Source: JACVRW01 sp963814095 | GTDB taxonomy: Bacteria; Actinomycetota; Thermoleophilia; Solirubrobacterales; Thermoleophilaceae | Direction of reading: 5' to 3' | Length of the DNA stretch: 64,000 bases | Assembly: GCA_963814095.1 (NCBI GenBank) | Contig: CAWFBT010000027.1 | Location: forward strand, 248,001 to 312,000 | Shown: positions 52,534 through 59,364 of the stretch, one piece after another | Position numbering within the stretch: the stretch's first letter is position 1 | How the letters are laid out: each line of letters begins with the position of its first letter | The notes under the pieces: model-generated | The model's input: only the letters and a program-made list of their open reading frames with translations | Database searches by the model: none | Told to the model about the DNA's origin: nothing | Made by a program: the position numbers and the translations under genes

Positions 52534-54252
52534 ATGCGCAACGCCGAGATCGCCGACGCCTTCGAGGAGCTCGCGAGCCTCTACGAGCTGGACGGGGCCG
52601 TCGTCTACCGCGTGGTGGCGTATCGCAACGCCGCCAAGGCGATCCGCGAGGCGGGCGTCTCGGTCGAGGAGATGGCGAAGCAGGGCCGCGTCGATGAGCT
52701 CTCCGGCGTCGGCAAGACGATCGCGGAGAAGATCGACGCACTGCTCGAGACCGGCTCGATCCCCTCTGCGGACAAGCTGAAGGCGAAGATCCCGGCCGGT
52801 CTCGTCGAGGTCACCCGCATCCCGGGCCTCGGGCCCAAGCGCGCCCGGCTGCTCTACGACCACCTCGGCGTCACCTCGCTCGAGGACCTGAAGCGGGCGA
52901 GCGAGGACGGCAGCCTCGAGGGAGTGCCCGGGTTCGGCGCCAAGGCGCAGGAGAACGTGGCCGCCGCGCTCGCCGCCGGCGCCGACGGGCGCCCCAAGGC
53001 GCGCATGCTGCTCTCGAAGGCGCTGGTCGCCGGCGAGGAGCTCGTCGCCGCGCTGCGCGAGCATCCGGCGGCGCTGCGCGTCGAGCTCGCCGGCAGCGCT
53101 CGACGACTCGCTGACACGGTCAAGGACCTCGACATCGTCGCCGCCTCGAGCGACCCCGAGGCGCTCTCGGCGGCCTTCTGCGAGCTCGAGGCGATCGACA
53201 CCGTGTCCACCTCCGGCGCCGCGGGCGCCAAGGTGGTGACGCACTCGGGCCTGCCGGTCGACCTGCGGATCGTGCCCGAGGAGGCATTCGGGAACCTGCT
53301 GCAGCACTTCACCGGCTCCGGCAAGCACAACGAGGCGATGCGCACCGAGGCCGTGCGCCGCGGCCTGCACGTGAGCGAGTACGGGATCAGCGACGACGAG
53401 AGCGGCGCGAGCGAGGCGTTCACGACCGAGGAGGAGGTCTACGAGCGGCTCGGCATGCAGTTCATCCCGCCGGAGCTGCGCGAGAACCGCGGCGAGCTCG
53501 TGGCCGCCCGCAAGGGCGAGCTGCCGGCGCTGATCGAGCAGGGTGACCTGCGCGGCGACCTCCACATGCACACCACACTCTCGGACGGCCGCAACTCGCT
53601 CGAGGAGATGGTCGCGGCGGCGCGTGAGCTCGGCTACGAGTACGTTGCGATCACCGACCACTCGGCCACGCACGGGTTCGGCGACGACGTGACCCCGGAC
53701 GCGCTGCGCGAGCGCATCGAGGAGATCCGCTCGCTCGACGACCCCGGCATCCGGGTGCTCGCCGGAACCGAGACGAACATCATGCCCGACGGCAGGCTCG
53801 ACTACGACGACGACCTGCTCGAGGAGCTCGACTGGGTCGTGGCGAGCCTCCACACCTCGTTCCGGCTGTCGGAGAAGAAGCAGACGGAGCGCATGTTGCG
53901 CGCGCTTGAGCACCCGCTCGTCGACGTGATCGGGCACCCGACCGGGCGGCTGCTGCAGAGCCGCGAGCCGTACGCGCTGGACGTCGACCGCGTGATCGCG
54001 AAGGCGGTCGAGACGGGGACCTTCCTCGAGATCAACTCGAACCCGGACCGGCGCGACCTGAACGACGTCTACGCGCGTGCGGCGGCGCAGGCGGGCGTGA
54101 CGCTGATGATCGACTCCGACTCACACGGCGTCGAGACGCTCACCAACATCCGCTACGGGATCGCCACCGCGCGACGCGCCTGGGTGAGCGCCGGCCAGGT
54201 GGGCAACACGCGCTCCTGGGACGAGCTCCGCAAGCTGCGCAAGCGCGGCTAG
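52534..54252 (+). CDS. polX: DNA polymerase/3'-5' exonuclease PolX
   Basis: A 572-residue family X polymerase: N-terminal 8-kDa-type domain (FEELASLYELDGAVVYRVVA), helix-hairpin-helix motifs (LSGVGKTIAEKI, IPGLGPKRARLLYDHLGV), the palm motif AGSARRLADTVKDLDIVAAS with catalytic acids, and a C-terminal PHP domain (DLRGDLHMHTTLSDGRNSLE) supplying the exonuclease. It acts in base-excision-type gap repair. The start has TACCCT 9 nt upstream. It overlaps the convergent gene by 4 nt. Confidence 0.95.
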   Translation: MRNAEIADAFEELASLYELDGAVVYRVVAYRNAAKAIREAGVSVEEMAKQGRVDELSGVGKTIAEKIDALLETGSIPSADKLKAKIPAGLVEVTRIPGLGPKRARLLYDHLGVTSLEDLKRASEDGSLEGVPGFGAKAQENVAAALAAGADGRPKARMLLSKALVAGEELVAALREHPAALRVELAGSARRLADTVKDLDIVAASSDPEALSAAFCELEAIDTVSTSGAAGAKVVTHSGLPVDLRIVPEEAFGNLLQHFTGSGKHNEAMRTEAVRRGLHVSEYGISDDESGASEAFTTEEEVYERLGMQFIPPELRENRGELVAARKGELPALIEQGDLRGDLHMHTTLSDGRNSLEEMVAAARELGYEYVAITDHSATHGFGDDVTPDALRERIEEIRSLDDPGIRVLAGTETNIMPDGRLDYDDDLLEELDWVVASLHTSFRLSEKKQTERMLRALEHPLVDVIGHPTGRLLQSREPYALDVDRVIAKAVETGTFLEINSNPDRRDLNDVYARAAAQAGVTLMIDSDSHGVETLTNIRYGIATARRAWVSAGQVGNTRSWDELRKLRKRG

Positions 54253-54758
54253 GCGGGCTCGATCTTCCGCAGCCCGGGCAGCCGCAGCAGCTGTGGCTTG
54301 CCGAGCGGCGATGTGCGGTCGAACCAGAACTCGACGCCGTCACGCCCCTCGATCGCCTCAACCGCGGCCGACTGGCGCCGCCACATGAGCGCGACGAGCA
54401 GGCAGAAGCCGGTGGCGATCGACGGCACCTGCGGGAACCAGAAGCCGATCACTGCGGCCGTGATCGTCAGCACGATCAATCCCCAGAGCCGGTTGAACAG
54501 GATCGTGCCCGGCTCGAGCTCGGGTAGCGCGTTCGTCTTGCGCGCCGCAACGAGCAGCTCGCCGATGCCGGGCGTGGGCGCGAGCCGGCGGCCGAGCCAG
54601 AGGCCCGCGAGTGTCGCCAGGCACCACCAGATCGCGGCGACGTACACGAGCGTGTTCGTGTCGGCGCGCGCGGCGCCCGCCACCGACAGGATCGCCAGTG
54701 CGGTGGCGGCCCCACCGAAGAGGATCACCGACACGCGCAGGAAGTCGCGGAACCTCAC
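54249..54758 (-). CDS. membrane protein of unknown function
   Basis: 169 residues with four hydrophobic segments (about 8-29, 37-57, 89-106, 110-127) and a cytosolic C-terminal tail ending GKPQLLRLPGLRKIEP. No family recognised. It starts at GTG, 12 nt after the otsB stop on the same strand, so it may be co-transcribed with otsB. Confidence 0.65.
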   Translation of the reverse strand: MRFRDFLRVSVILFGGAATALAILSVAGAARADTNTLVYVAAIWWCLATLAGLWLGRRLAPTPGIGELLVAARKTNALPELEPGTILFNRLWGLIVLTITAAVIGFWFPQVPSIATGFCLLVALMWRRQSAAVEAIEGRDGVEFWFDRTSPLGKPQLLRLPGLRKIEPA

Positions 54759-54770
54759 GGCGCACCCGGC

Positions 54771-55583
54771 TCAAGCGTCGGCGAGCACGGTCAGCACCCG
54801 CGAGAAGCCCTCGACGCCGTCCACGACCAGGTCGGCGCGCTCGACGATCGCGGCGGGCCCTTCGTCCGAGCGCACACCCACCCGCACCGCGGCGTCGAGG
54901 AGCTGCTCGGACAGCAGCGCGTCGAACTCGCTGAAGGCGTCCAGGTCGGTGGCGTCGTCGCCGCCGTAGAGCGCCACCCGGGCGCTCGAGCGGGTCACGA
55001 GGTCACGCACCGCCTGGCCCTTGTCGATCGGCACCGGCGGCCGCACCTCGAGCACCTTGCGGCCCCAGTGCGTCGAGAAGCCGGCGGCCTCGGCCTCCTG
55101 GGCGAGGCCCTCGAGCAGGGTCCGCGCGCCGTCCTCGTCCGGCGCGCCGCGCCAGTGGAAAGCGGCGATCGGGCCCTTGTCCTCGATCCGCACGCGCTGC
55201 AGGCGCGCCTCGCGCGTGTCGTGCTCGGCGGCGAAGCGCCTGACGCGCTGCTCCCAGCTCTTGAAGGCGGGCACGATCCGGGGCGTTGCCGAGCCCGGCT
55301 CGAGCAGCTCAGCGCCGTGCGAGCCCGCGTAGGCGATCCCGCCGACGCCGACCAGCCGGCGCACGTCCGCGGCGGCGCGGCCGGAGATGCAGGCCACGCA
55401 GGCATAGCGGCGCGCGAGCCGTCCGAGCAGCACCGAGGTCTCCTCGCGCACGTGCGCGTCCTCGGCCCGGCGGACGATCGGGGCGAGCACGCCGTCGACG
55501 TCGCAGAAGACGGCGGAGCGCCCGGGATCGCTGGTCAGCGGGCGCAGCGCCTCGGCCAGAGCCTCTGCTGGGGGAGCAGGCAC
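54771..55583 (-). CDS. otsB: trehalose-6-phosphate phosphatase
   Basis: A 270-residue HAD-superfamily phosphatase: motif I FCDVDGVLAP with D28 and D30, motif II region CISGRAAADVRRLVGVGG, a substrate-contacting GSHGAELLEPG, and motif IV GGDDATDLDAFSEF. It removes phosphate from trehalose-6-phosphate in trehalose synthesis. The otsA partner is not in the window. It starts at GTG; the divergent TauE gene is 20 nt away and the two promoters overlap. Confidence 0.9.
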   Translation of the reverse strand: MPAPPAEALAEALRPLTSDPGRSAVFCDVDGVLAPIVRRAEDAHVREETSVLLGRLARRYACVACISGRAAADVRRLVGVGGIAYAGSHGAELLEPGSATPRIVPAFKSWEQRVRRFAAEHDTREARLQRVRIEDKGPIAAFHWRGAPDEDGARTLLEGLAQEAEAAGFSTHWGRKVLEVRPPVPIDKGQAVRDLVTRSSARVALYGGDDATDLDAFSEFDALLSEQLLDAAVRVGVRSDEGPAAIVERADLVVDGVEGFSRVLTVLADA

Positions 55584-55589
55584 GGGCCG

Positions 55590-55595
55590 TAGTAT
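55590..55595. promoter_or_regulatory. shared -10 site TAGTAT/CATACT
   Basis: TAGTAT (plus, 8 nt before the TauE ATG at 55604) overlaps CATACT on the minus strand (7-8 nt before the otsB GTG). The gap between the starts is only 20 bp. Confidence 0.5.
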
Positions 55596-55603
55596 GCCCC
55601 GCG

Positions 55604-55960
55604 ATGTCGTCCAGGCTGCTTCGCCTCGCCGCGATCGCCACCGCGGCCGGCGCTTTCTCGGGCCTGTTCGGCGTCGGTGGGGGCACGATCATCGTGCCGC
55701 TGCTCGTGCTCTGGCTGGGCTACGGGCAGAAGGAAGCAACCGGCACCTCGCTGGCGGCGATCATCGTGATCGGCCTGCTCGCCGCCGTGGCGCAGGCCGT
55801 CTACGGCAACGTCGACCTGTGGAAGGGCCTCCTGATCGCCGCGCCTGCGGTCGCGGGCGTGATCACCGGGACGGCGCTCCAGCAGCGCATCTCCGAGCGG
55901 GGCGTGGCGCTCGCGTTCGTGGTGCTGCTGGTCGCGTCGGCGGCGGTGCTGATCTTCTAG
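55604..55960 (+). CDS. TauE/SafE family half-size protein A
   Basis: 118 residues, about four TM helices. It carries the family repeat GAFSGLFGVGGGTIIVPLLV at about 16-35 and ATGTSLAAIIVIGLLAAVAQ. The full family is about 250 residues with two such repeats; this is one repeat only. The second follows as a separate gene without a gap (TAG ATG). Probable role: organic anion or sulfite export as a heterodimer. Confidence 0.82.
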   Translation: MSSRLLRLAAIATAAGAFSGLFGVGGGTIIVPLLVLWLGYGQKEATGTSLAAIIVIGLLAAVAQAVYGNVDLWKGLLIAAPAVAGVITGTALQQRISERGVALAFVVLLVASAAVLIF

Positions 55961-56335
55961 ATGGAGGCGGTCGACCTGATCGGGCTGCTCGTATTCGGCT
56001 TCGCGGCCGGGGTGGCGGGTGGCCTTGTTGGAGTCGGTGGCGGCGTCATCTTCGTGCCGGCGCTGGTGCTCTTCGCCGACGAGTCGCAGCTGGGAGCCCA
56101 GGCGACGTCGCTCGTGGCGATCGTGGCCGTCTCGCTCGTGGGGACCTGGCGCCAGCAGGGCTACGGCAACGTCCGCCTGCGCGACGGCCTGCTGATCGGC
56201 GTGCTGTCGCCGATCGGGGTGCTCGTGGGAGTGGCTGTCGCCAACGTCGTTTCCGAGCGTGCGCTGGAGCTGTCGTTCGCGGCGGTCCAGCTCGTGTTCG
56301 CGTGGCAACTCGCAGGCAAGGCGGGTCTGCGCTAG
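55961..56335 (+). CDS. TauE/SafE family half-size protein B
   Basis: 124 residues, about four TM helices, with the second repeat GVAGGLVGVGGGVIFVPALV at about 21-40 and ATSLVAIVAVSLVGTWRQQG. The first base of its ATG immediately follows the stop of protein A. Both halves keep complete motifs, so this looks like a genuine split gene rather than decay. Confidence 0.82.
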   Translation: MEAVDLIGLLVFGFAAGVAGGLVGVGGGVIFVPALVLFADESQLGAQATSLVAIVAVSLVGTWRQQGYGNVRLRDGLLIGVLSPIGVLVGVAVANVVSERALELSFAAVQLVFAWQLAGKAGLR

Positions 56336-56338
56336 GTT
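56333..56338 (+). promoter_or_regulatory. -10-like TAGGTT of the STAS gene
   Basis: TAGGTT includes the TauE B stop codon and lies 8 nt before the STAS ATG. Confidence 0.4.
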
Positions 56339-56346
56339 CCGAATGA

Positions 56347-56679
56347 ATGGAGATCCTCGAGGTCACCACCCAGGACTCGGGTGGCCATGTGACGGTCTCA
56401 CTCAAGGGGGAGCTCGACCTCTCGAGTGTCGGCAAGGTTGAGGAGGAGCTCGAGCGCGTGGAAGCCGAGGAGCCGGCCCTGCTGGTACTCGACCTTTCGC
56501 GGCTGAGCTTCCTCGACTCCACCGGGCTGCGGGCCGTCGTGACCGCCGACGAACGCGCGCGCTCGAAGGGCCGGCGCCTGGTGATCGTGCGCGGCCCGGA
56601 CCCCGTCCAGCGTGTCTTCGCGATTACGCGTCTCGAGGAGCGCCTCGAGATGGTTGACGACGCCCCAGGCGTGGCCTGA
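56347..56679 (+). CDS. STAS-domain anti-sigma factor antagonist
   Basis: 110 residues, SpoIIAA-like. The phosphorylatable Ser is S58 in LSFLDSTGLRAVV, and GELDLSSVGKVEEELERV is the strand-helix start. It would bind an anti-sigma kinase when dephosphorylated. It sits 40 nt upstream of an RpoD-type sigma gene, but no RsbW-like kinase is in the window. Confidence 0.9.
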   Translation: MEILEVTTQDSGGHVTVSLKGELDLSSVGKVEEELERVEAEEPALLVLDLSRLSFLDSTGLRAVVTADERARSKGRRLVIVRGPDPVQRVFAITRLEERLEMVDDAPGVA

Positions 56680-56706
56680 GCGCTGGCGGCGGTGTCCCGG
56701 GCGGCG

Positions 56707-56712
56707 TAGCAT
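56707..56712 (+). promoter_or_regulatory. -10-like TAGCAT of the sigma factor gene
   Basis: TAGCAT stands 7 nt before the GTG at 56720. It fixes the start codon, since the open frame runs further upstream without homology. Confidence 0.45.
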
Positions 56713-56719
56713 CCATCAC

Positions 56720-57778
56720 GTGAGCGTCTCCGAGCTCACAGCCCGACCTGAGGTAGCCGCCCTGGTCGGCCGGGGCGAGGAGCGCGGCTGCGTCAACCTG
56801 TCCGAGCTCGACGAGCTCGTGCAGGCGCTCGACCTGCTGGCGGACGATGTCGACGTGATCGAGGAGATGCTCGACAGCCGCGGCATCGAGCTCACCGACG
56901 ACTGCGGGCGGGTGGGCGTCGAGCCCACCGGCTTCCGCAACGGCGAGCTCGCCACGGCGACCACCGACGCGCTCCAGCTCTTCCTCAACGAGATCCGCCG
57001 CTACCCGCTCCTGACCGCAAGCGAGGAGGTCGAGCTCGCCAAGCGCATCGAGCAGGGCGACCTGGGCGCCAAGGAGCGGATGATCAACTCGAACCTGCGC
57101 CTGGTCGTCTCGATCGCCAAGAAGTACCAGGGTCAGGAGCTGTCGCTGCTCGACCTGATCCAGGAGGGCATATTCGGCCTGATCCGGGCGGCCGAGAAGT
57201 TCGACTGGCGCAAGGGCTACAAGTTCTCCACCTACGCCACCTTCTGGATCCGCCAGGCGATCCAGCGCGGGCTCGCCAACAAGGCGCGCACGATCCGGAT
57301 CCCGGTGCACATCGGCCAGCGCGAGCGCAAGATCGTCCGCGCGGAGCGGGAGCTGTCGGCCAAGCTCGGCCGTGAGCCGAGCGACGCGGAGATCGCGGCG
57401 GCCGCCGAGCTGCCGCTCAGCCAGGTCGAGGAGGTGCGCGAGGCGGCGCGCACCGTCACCAGCCTCGACCGCCCGGTGGGCGAAGAGGGCGACACGGCAT
57501 TGCGCGATCTGCTCGAGGGCGATTCGCCGCCCGTCGATCAGGAGGTCGAGCTCAGCCTGAGCGAGGAGCTCCTGCGCCGGACCGTCGACGAGCTCCCCGA
57601 GACGGAGCGCCACGTGATCCAGCTCCGCTACGGCATCGACGGGGAGGACCCTCAGCCGCTGCGCGAGACCGGTCGCCGGCTCGGGCTGTCGGCCGAGCGC
57701 GTGCGCCAGCTCGAGTCCAAGGCGCTCAAGCGGCTCGCCATGCGCCGCGAGCTCGAGGCGCTGCGGGAGGTTGCTTGA
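56720..57778 (+). CDS. RNA polymerase sigma-70 factor, RpoD/SigA type
   Basis: 352 residues. Region 1.2/2.1 (DALQLFLNEIRRYPLLTASE), region 2.2-2.4 (SLLDLIQEGIFGLIRAAEKF; FSTYATFWIRQAIQRGLANK), region 3 (KLGREPSDAEIAAAAELPLS) and region 4 with the HTH RRLGLSAERVRQLESKALKR. It directs RNA polymerase to -10/-35 promoters. The short N-terminal part (about 1-85, acidic) lacks a long 1.1 extension, so it may be a group 1 or group 2 sigma. It overlaps the DUF2294 gene by 4 nt. Confidence 0.92.
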   Translation: MSVSELTARPEVAALVGRGEERGCVNLSELDELVQALDLLADDVDVIEEMLDSRGIELTDDCGRVGVEPTGFRNGELATATTDALQLFLNEIRRYPLLTASEEVELAKRIEQGDLGAKERMINSNLRLVVSIAKKYQGQELSLLDLIQEGIFGLIRAAEKFDWRKGYKFSTYATFWIRQAIQRGLANKARTIRIPVHIGQRERKIVRAERELSAKLGREPSDAEIAAAAELPLSQVEEVREAARTVTSLDRPVGEEGDTALRDLLEGDSPPVDQEVELSLSEELLRRTVDELPETERHVIQLRYGIDGEDPQPLRETGRRLGLSAERVRQLESKALKRLAMRRELEALREVA

Positions 57779-58119
57779 TCGCGGAGCCGGATGGCGAGCA
57801 GCTCGCCGCCATCTCCAACGCGATCGTCAAGATCTACAGCGACTCCTACGGCCGTGGCCCCACCAAGGCCAAGACCTACGCCTTCGACAACTACGTCCTC
57901 TGCGTGCTGGAGGACATCCTCACGACCGTTGAGCGAACGCTCGTGGACAAGGGCGAAGAGCATCTCGTGCGGAGCGTGCGGCTGCGCTTCCAGGAGCAGG
58001 AGGCGAAGCAGTTCACGGGCGCCGTCGAAGCGGTGACCGGCCGGCAGGTGGTCGCCTACAACAGCCAGGTCACCTTCCACCCGGCGGTCGGCTTCGAGAT
58101 GTTCGTGTTCGAGGATTAG
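57775..58119 (+). CDS. DUF2294 family protein
   Basis: 114 residues, typical for DUF2294: ISNAIVKIYSDSYGRGPTKA at about 13-32, ILTTVERTLVDKGEEHLVRS, and QVVAYNSQVTFHPAVGFEMF. The function of the family is not established. It starts at TTG, overlapping the sigma factor stop (TTGA), so the two are translationally linked. Confidence 0.85.
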   Translation: MIAEPDGEQLAAISNAIVKIYSDSYGRGPTKAKTYAFDNYVLCVLEDILTTVERTLVDKGEEHLVRSVRLRFQEQEAKQFTGAVEAVTGRQVVAYNSQVTFHPAVGFEMFVFED

Positions 58120-58223
58120 GTGGGTCGGCCGTCGCCGCTGGGCGTCCCCGGAGGTCTCACCTGTGCGGCTCCGGCGACCCGTTGAGATTGAGCTACCCGG
58201 TCGAACCTGGGTGAAACGCCGAC

Positions 58224-59339
58224 TCAGACGGGGACATCCGGAGTGCGCGCGATGACCGCCGCGGCGACGACGAGGTGCAGGCCCGGAGCAAAGCGCTCCG
58301 GGCGCCCGTCGCCCTCCGCGGAGTAGCGCTCGCGCGCGTCGAGCATGTCGATCACGGCCCGGCAGACGGGCGCCTGCGGCGCGTCGTCGCCCATCTCGCA
58401 CGCGAGCCGCGCGAGCGAGAGCGTCTCGGCCGGCTCGACGCCGTTGAACATCTGGCCGAGCGCGCTCAGCAGAAAGGCGTAGACGCGATCGAGCAGCGGG
58501 TCGCGCGAGAGCCCGTCCGGCCCCGGCGCGGGGCCGAGATCGAGCGGCTCCTCGCCGTCGAGGAGGCGCATCGCCTGCCCGCCCATCACGGCGCGGACCT
58601 GATTGTGATCGAGGCCGACCTGGAGCGAGTGCCGGAGCGTGCCCGAGGCTCCCCACGCGGGGGTGCCGTAGGGAGCGTCGCTCGCCATCAGGATCTGACC
58701 CGGCGGGACGAGCGCGAGCAGCGTCTGGAGGTCGCTCGGCGACCACCAGGACATGTCGAAGAAGAGGTTCGGATGCTCGGGTGCGAGGCGCCAGATCCAG
58801 GCCAGGTCCGAGATGCCCGCGTGGGCGAGGATCAGGCGCATGTTCGGATAGCGGCTGCACATCTGGAGCGCGTGCTTGCCGAGCGCGGGGATCCCGCGCC
58901 CGGCGTGGCAGAGCACCGTGAGGTGGCGCTCGTCCGCGAGCGCAAAGACCGGCTGCAGGTCGGGATGGTCCAGCGCGAAGCCCTCGGCGCGCGGGTGTAG
59001 CTTGATGCCGCGGGCACCGGCGTCGAGCGCGCGCTCGGCCTCGTCCAGCGGCGCGCTATGCGGGTCGAGCCGGCAGAAGGGGAACAGCTTGCCGCCGGAC
59101 GCCTCGGCCTCACGGATCACCATGTCGTTCGGCTTGCGGTAGCCATCCGGCTCGTGCATCGGGAACACGATCGCCCGAGCGTCGATCCGGTCGAGCGCCT
59201 CGACCAGCTCCTCGCGAGCACAGCGGTAGCCGTCCGGGTCGTTGAAGCCGATGTGCGTGTGGGCGTCGAGCGGCTCCAGGCCCGGAACCAGGTCGCGCAT
59301 GCGCTGGTAGAGGGGCAGGATGCCGTCGTCCGAGACCAC
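58224..59339 (-). CDS. amidohydrolase family protein
   Basis: A 371-residue TIM-barrel amidohydrolase (amidohydro_2 type). First metal motif LDAHTHIGFND (about 22-32), then GIKLHPRAEGFALDHPDLQP, VLCHAGRGIPALGKHALQMC, LILAHAGISDLAWI and the late Asp in LMASDAPYG. This cytosolic metal-dependent hydrolase or decarboxylase has no readable substrate. It starts at GTG with TAGTCT 8 nt upstream. Confidence 0.85.
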   Translation of the reverse strand: MVSDDGILPLYQRMRDLVPGLEPLDAHTHIGFNDPDGYRCAREELVEALDRIDARAIVFPMHEPDGYRKPNDMVIREAEASGGKLFPFCRLDPHSAPLDEAERALDAGARGIKLHPRAEGFALDHPDLQPVFALADERHLTVLCHAGRGIPALGKHALQMCSRYPNMRLILAHAGISDLAWIWRLAPEHPNLFFDMSWWSPSDLQTLLALVPPGQILMASDAPYGTPAWGASGTLRHSLQVGLDHNQVRAVMGGQAMRLLDGEEPLDLGPAPGPDGLSRDPLLDRVYAFLLSALGQMFNGVEPAETLSLARLACEMGDDAPQAPVCRAVIDMLDARERYSAEGDGRPERFAPGLHLVVAAAVIARTPDVPV

Positions 59340-59347
59340 GGCCGGGG

Positions 59348-59353
59348 AGACTA
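59348..59353 (-). promoter_or_regulatory. -10-like TAGTCT of the amidohydrolase gene
   Basis: TAGTCT on the minus strand, 8 nt before the GTG at 59339 and 12 nt past the stop of the upstream PAS gene. Confidence 0.45.
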
Positions 59354-59364
59354 ACGCCGGGTGC

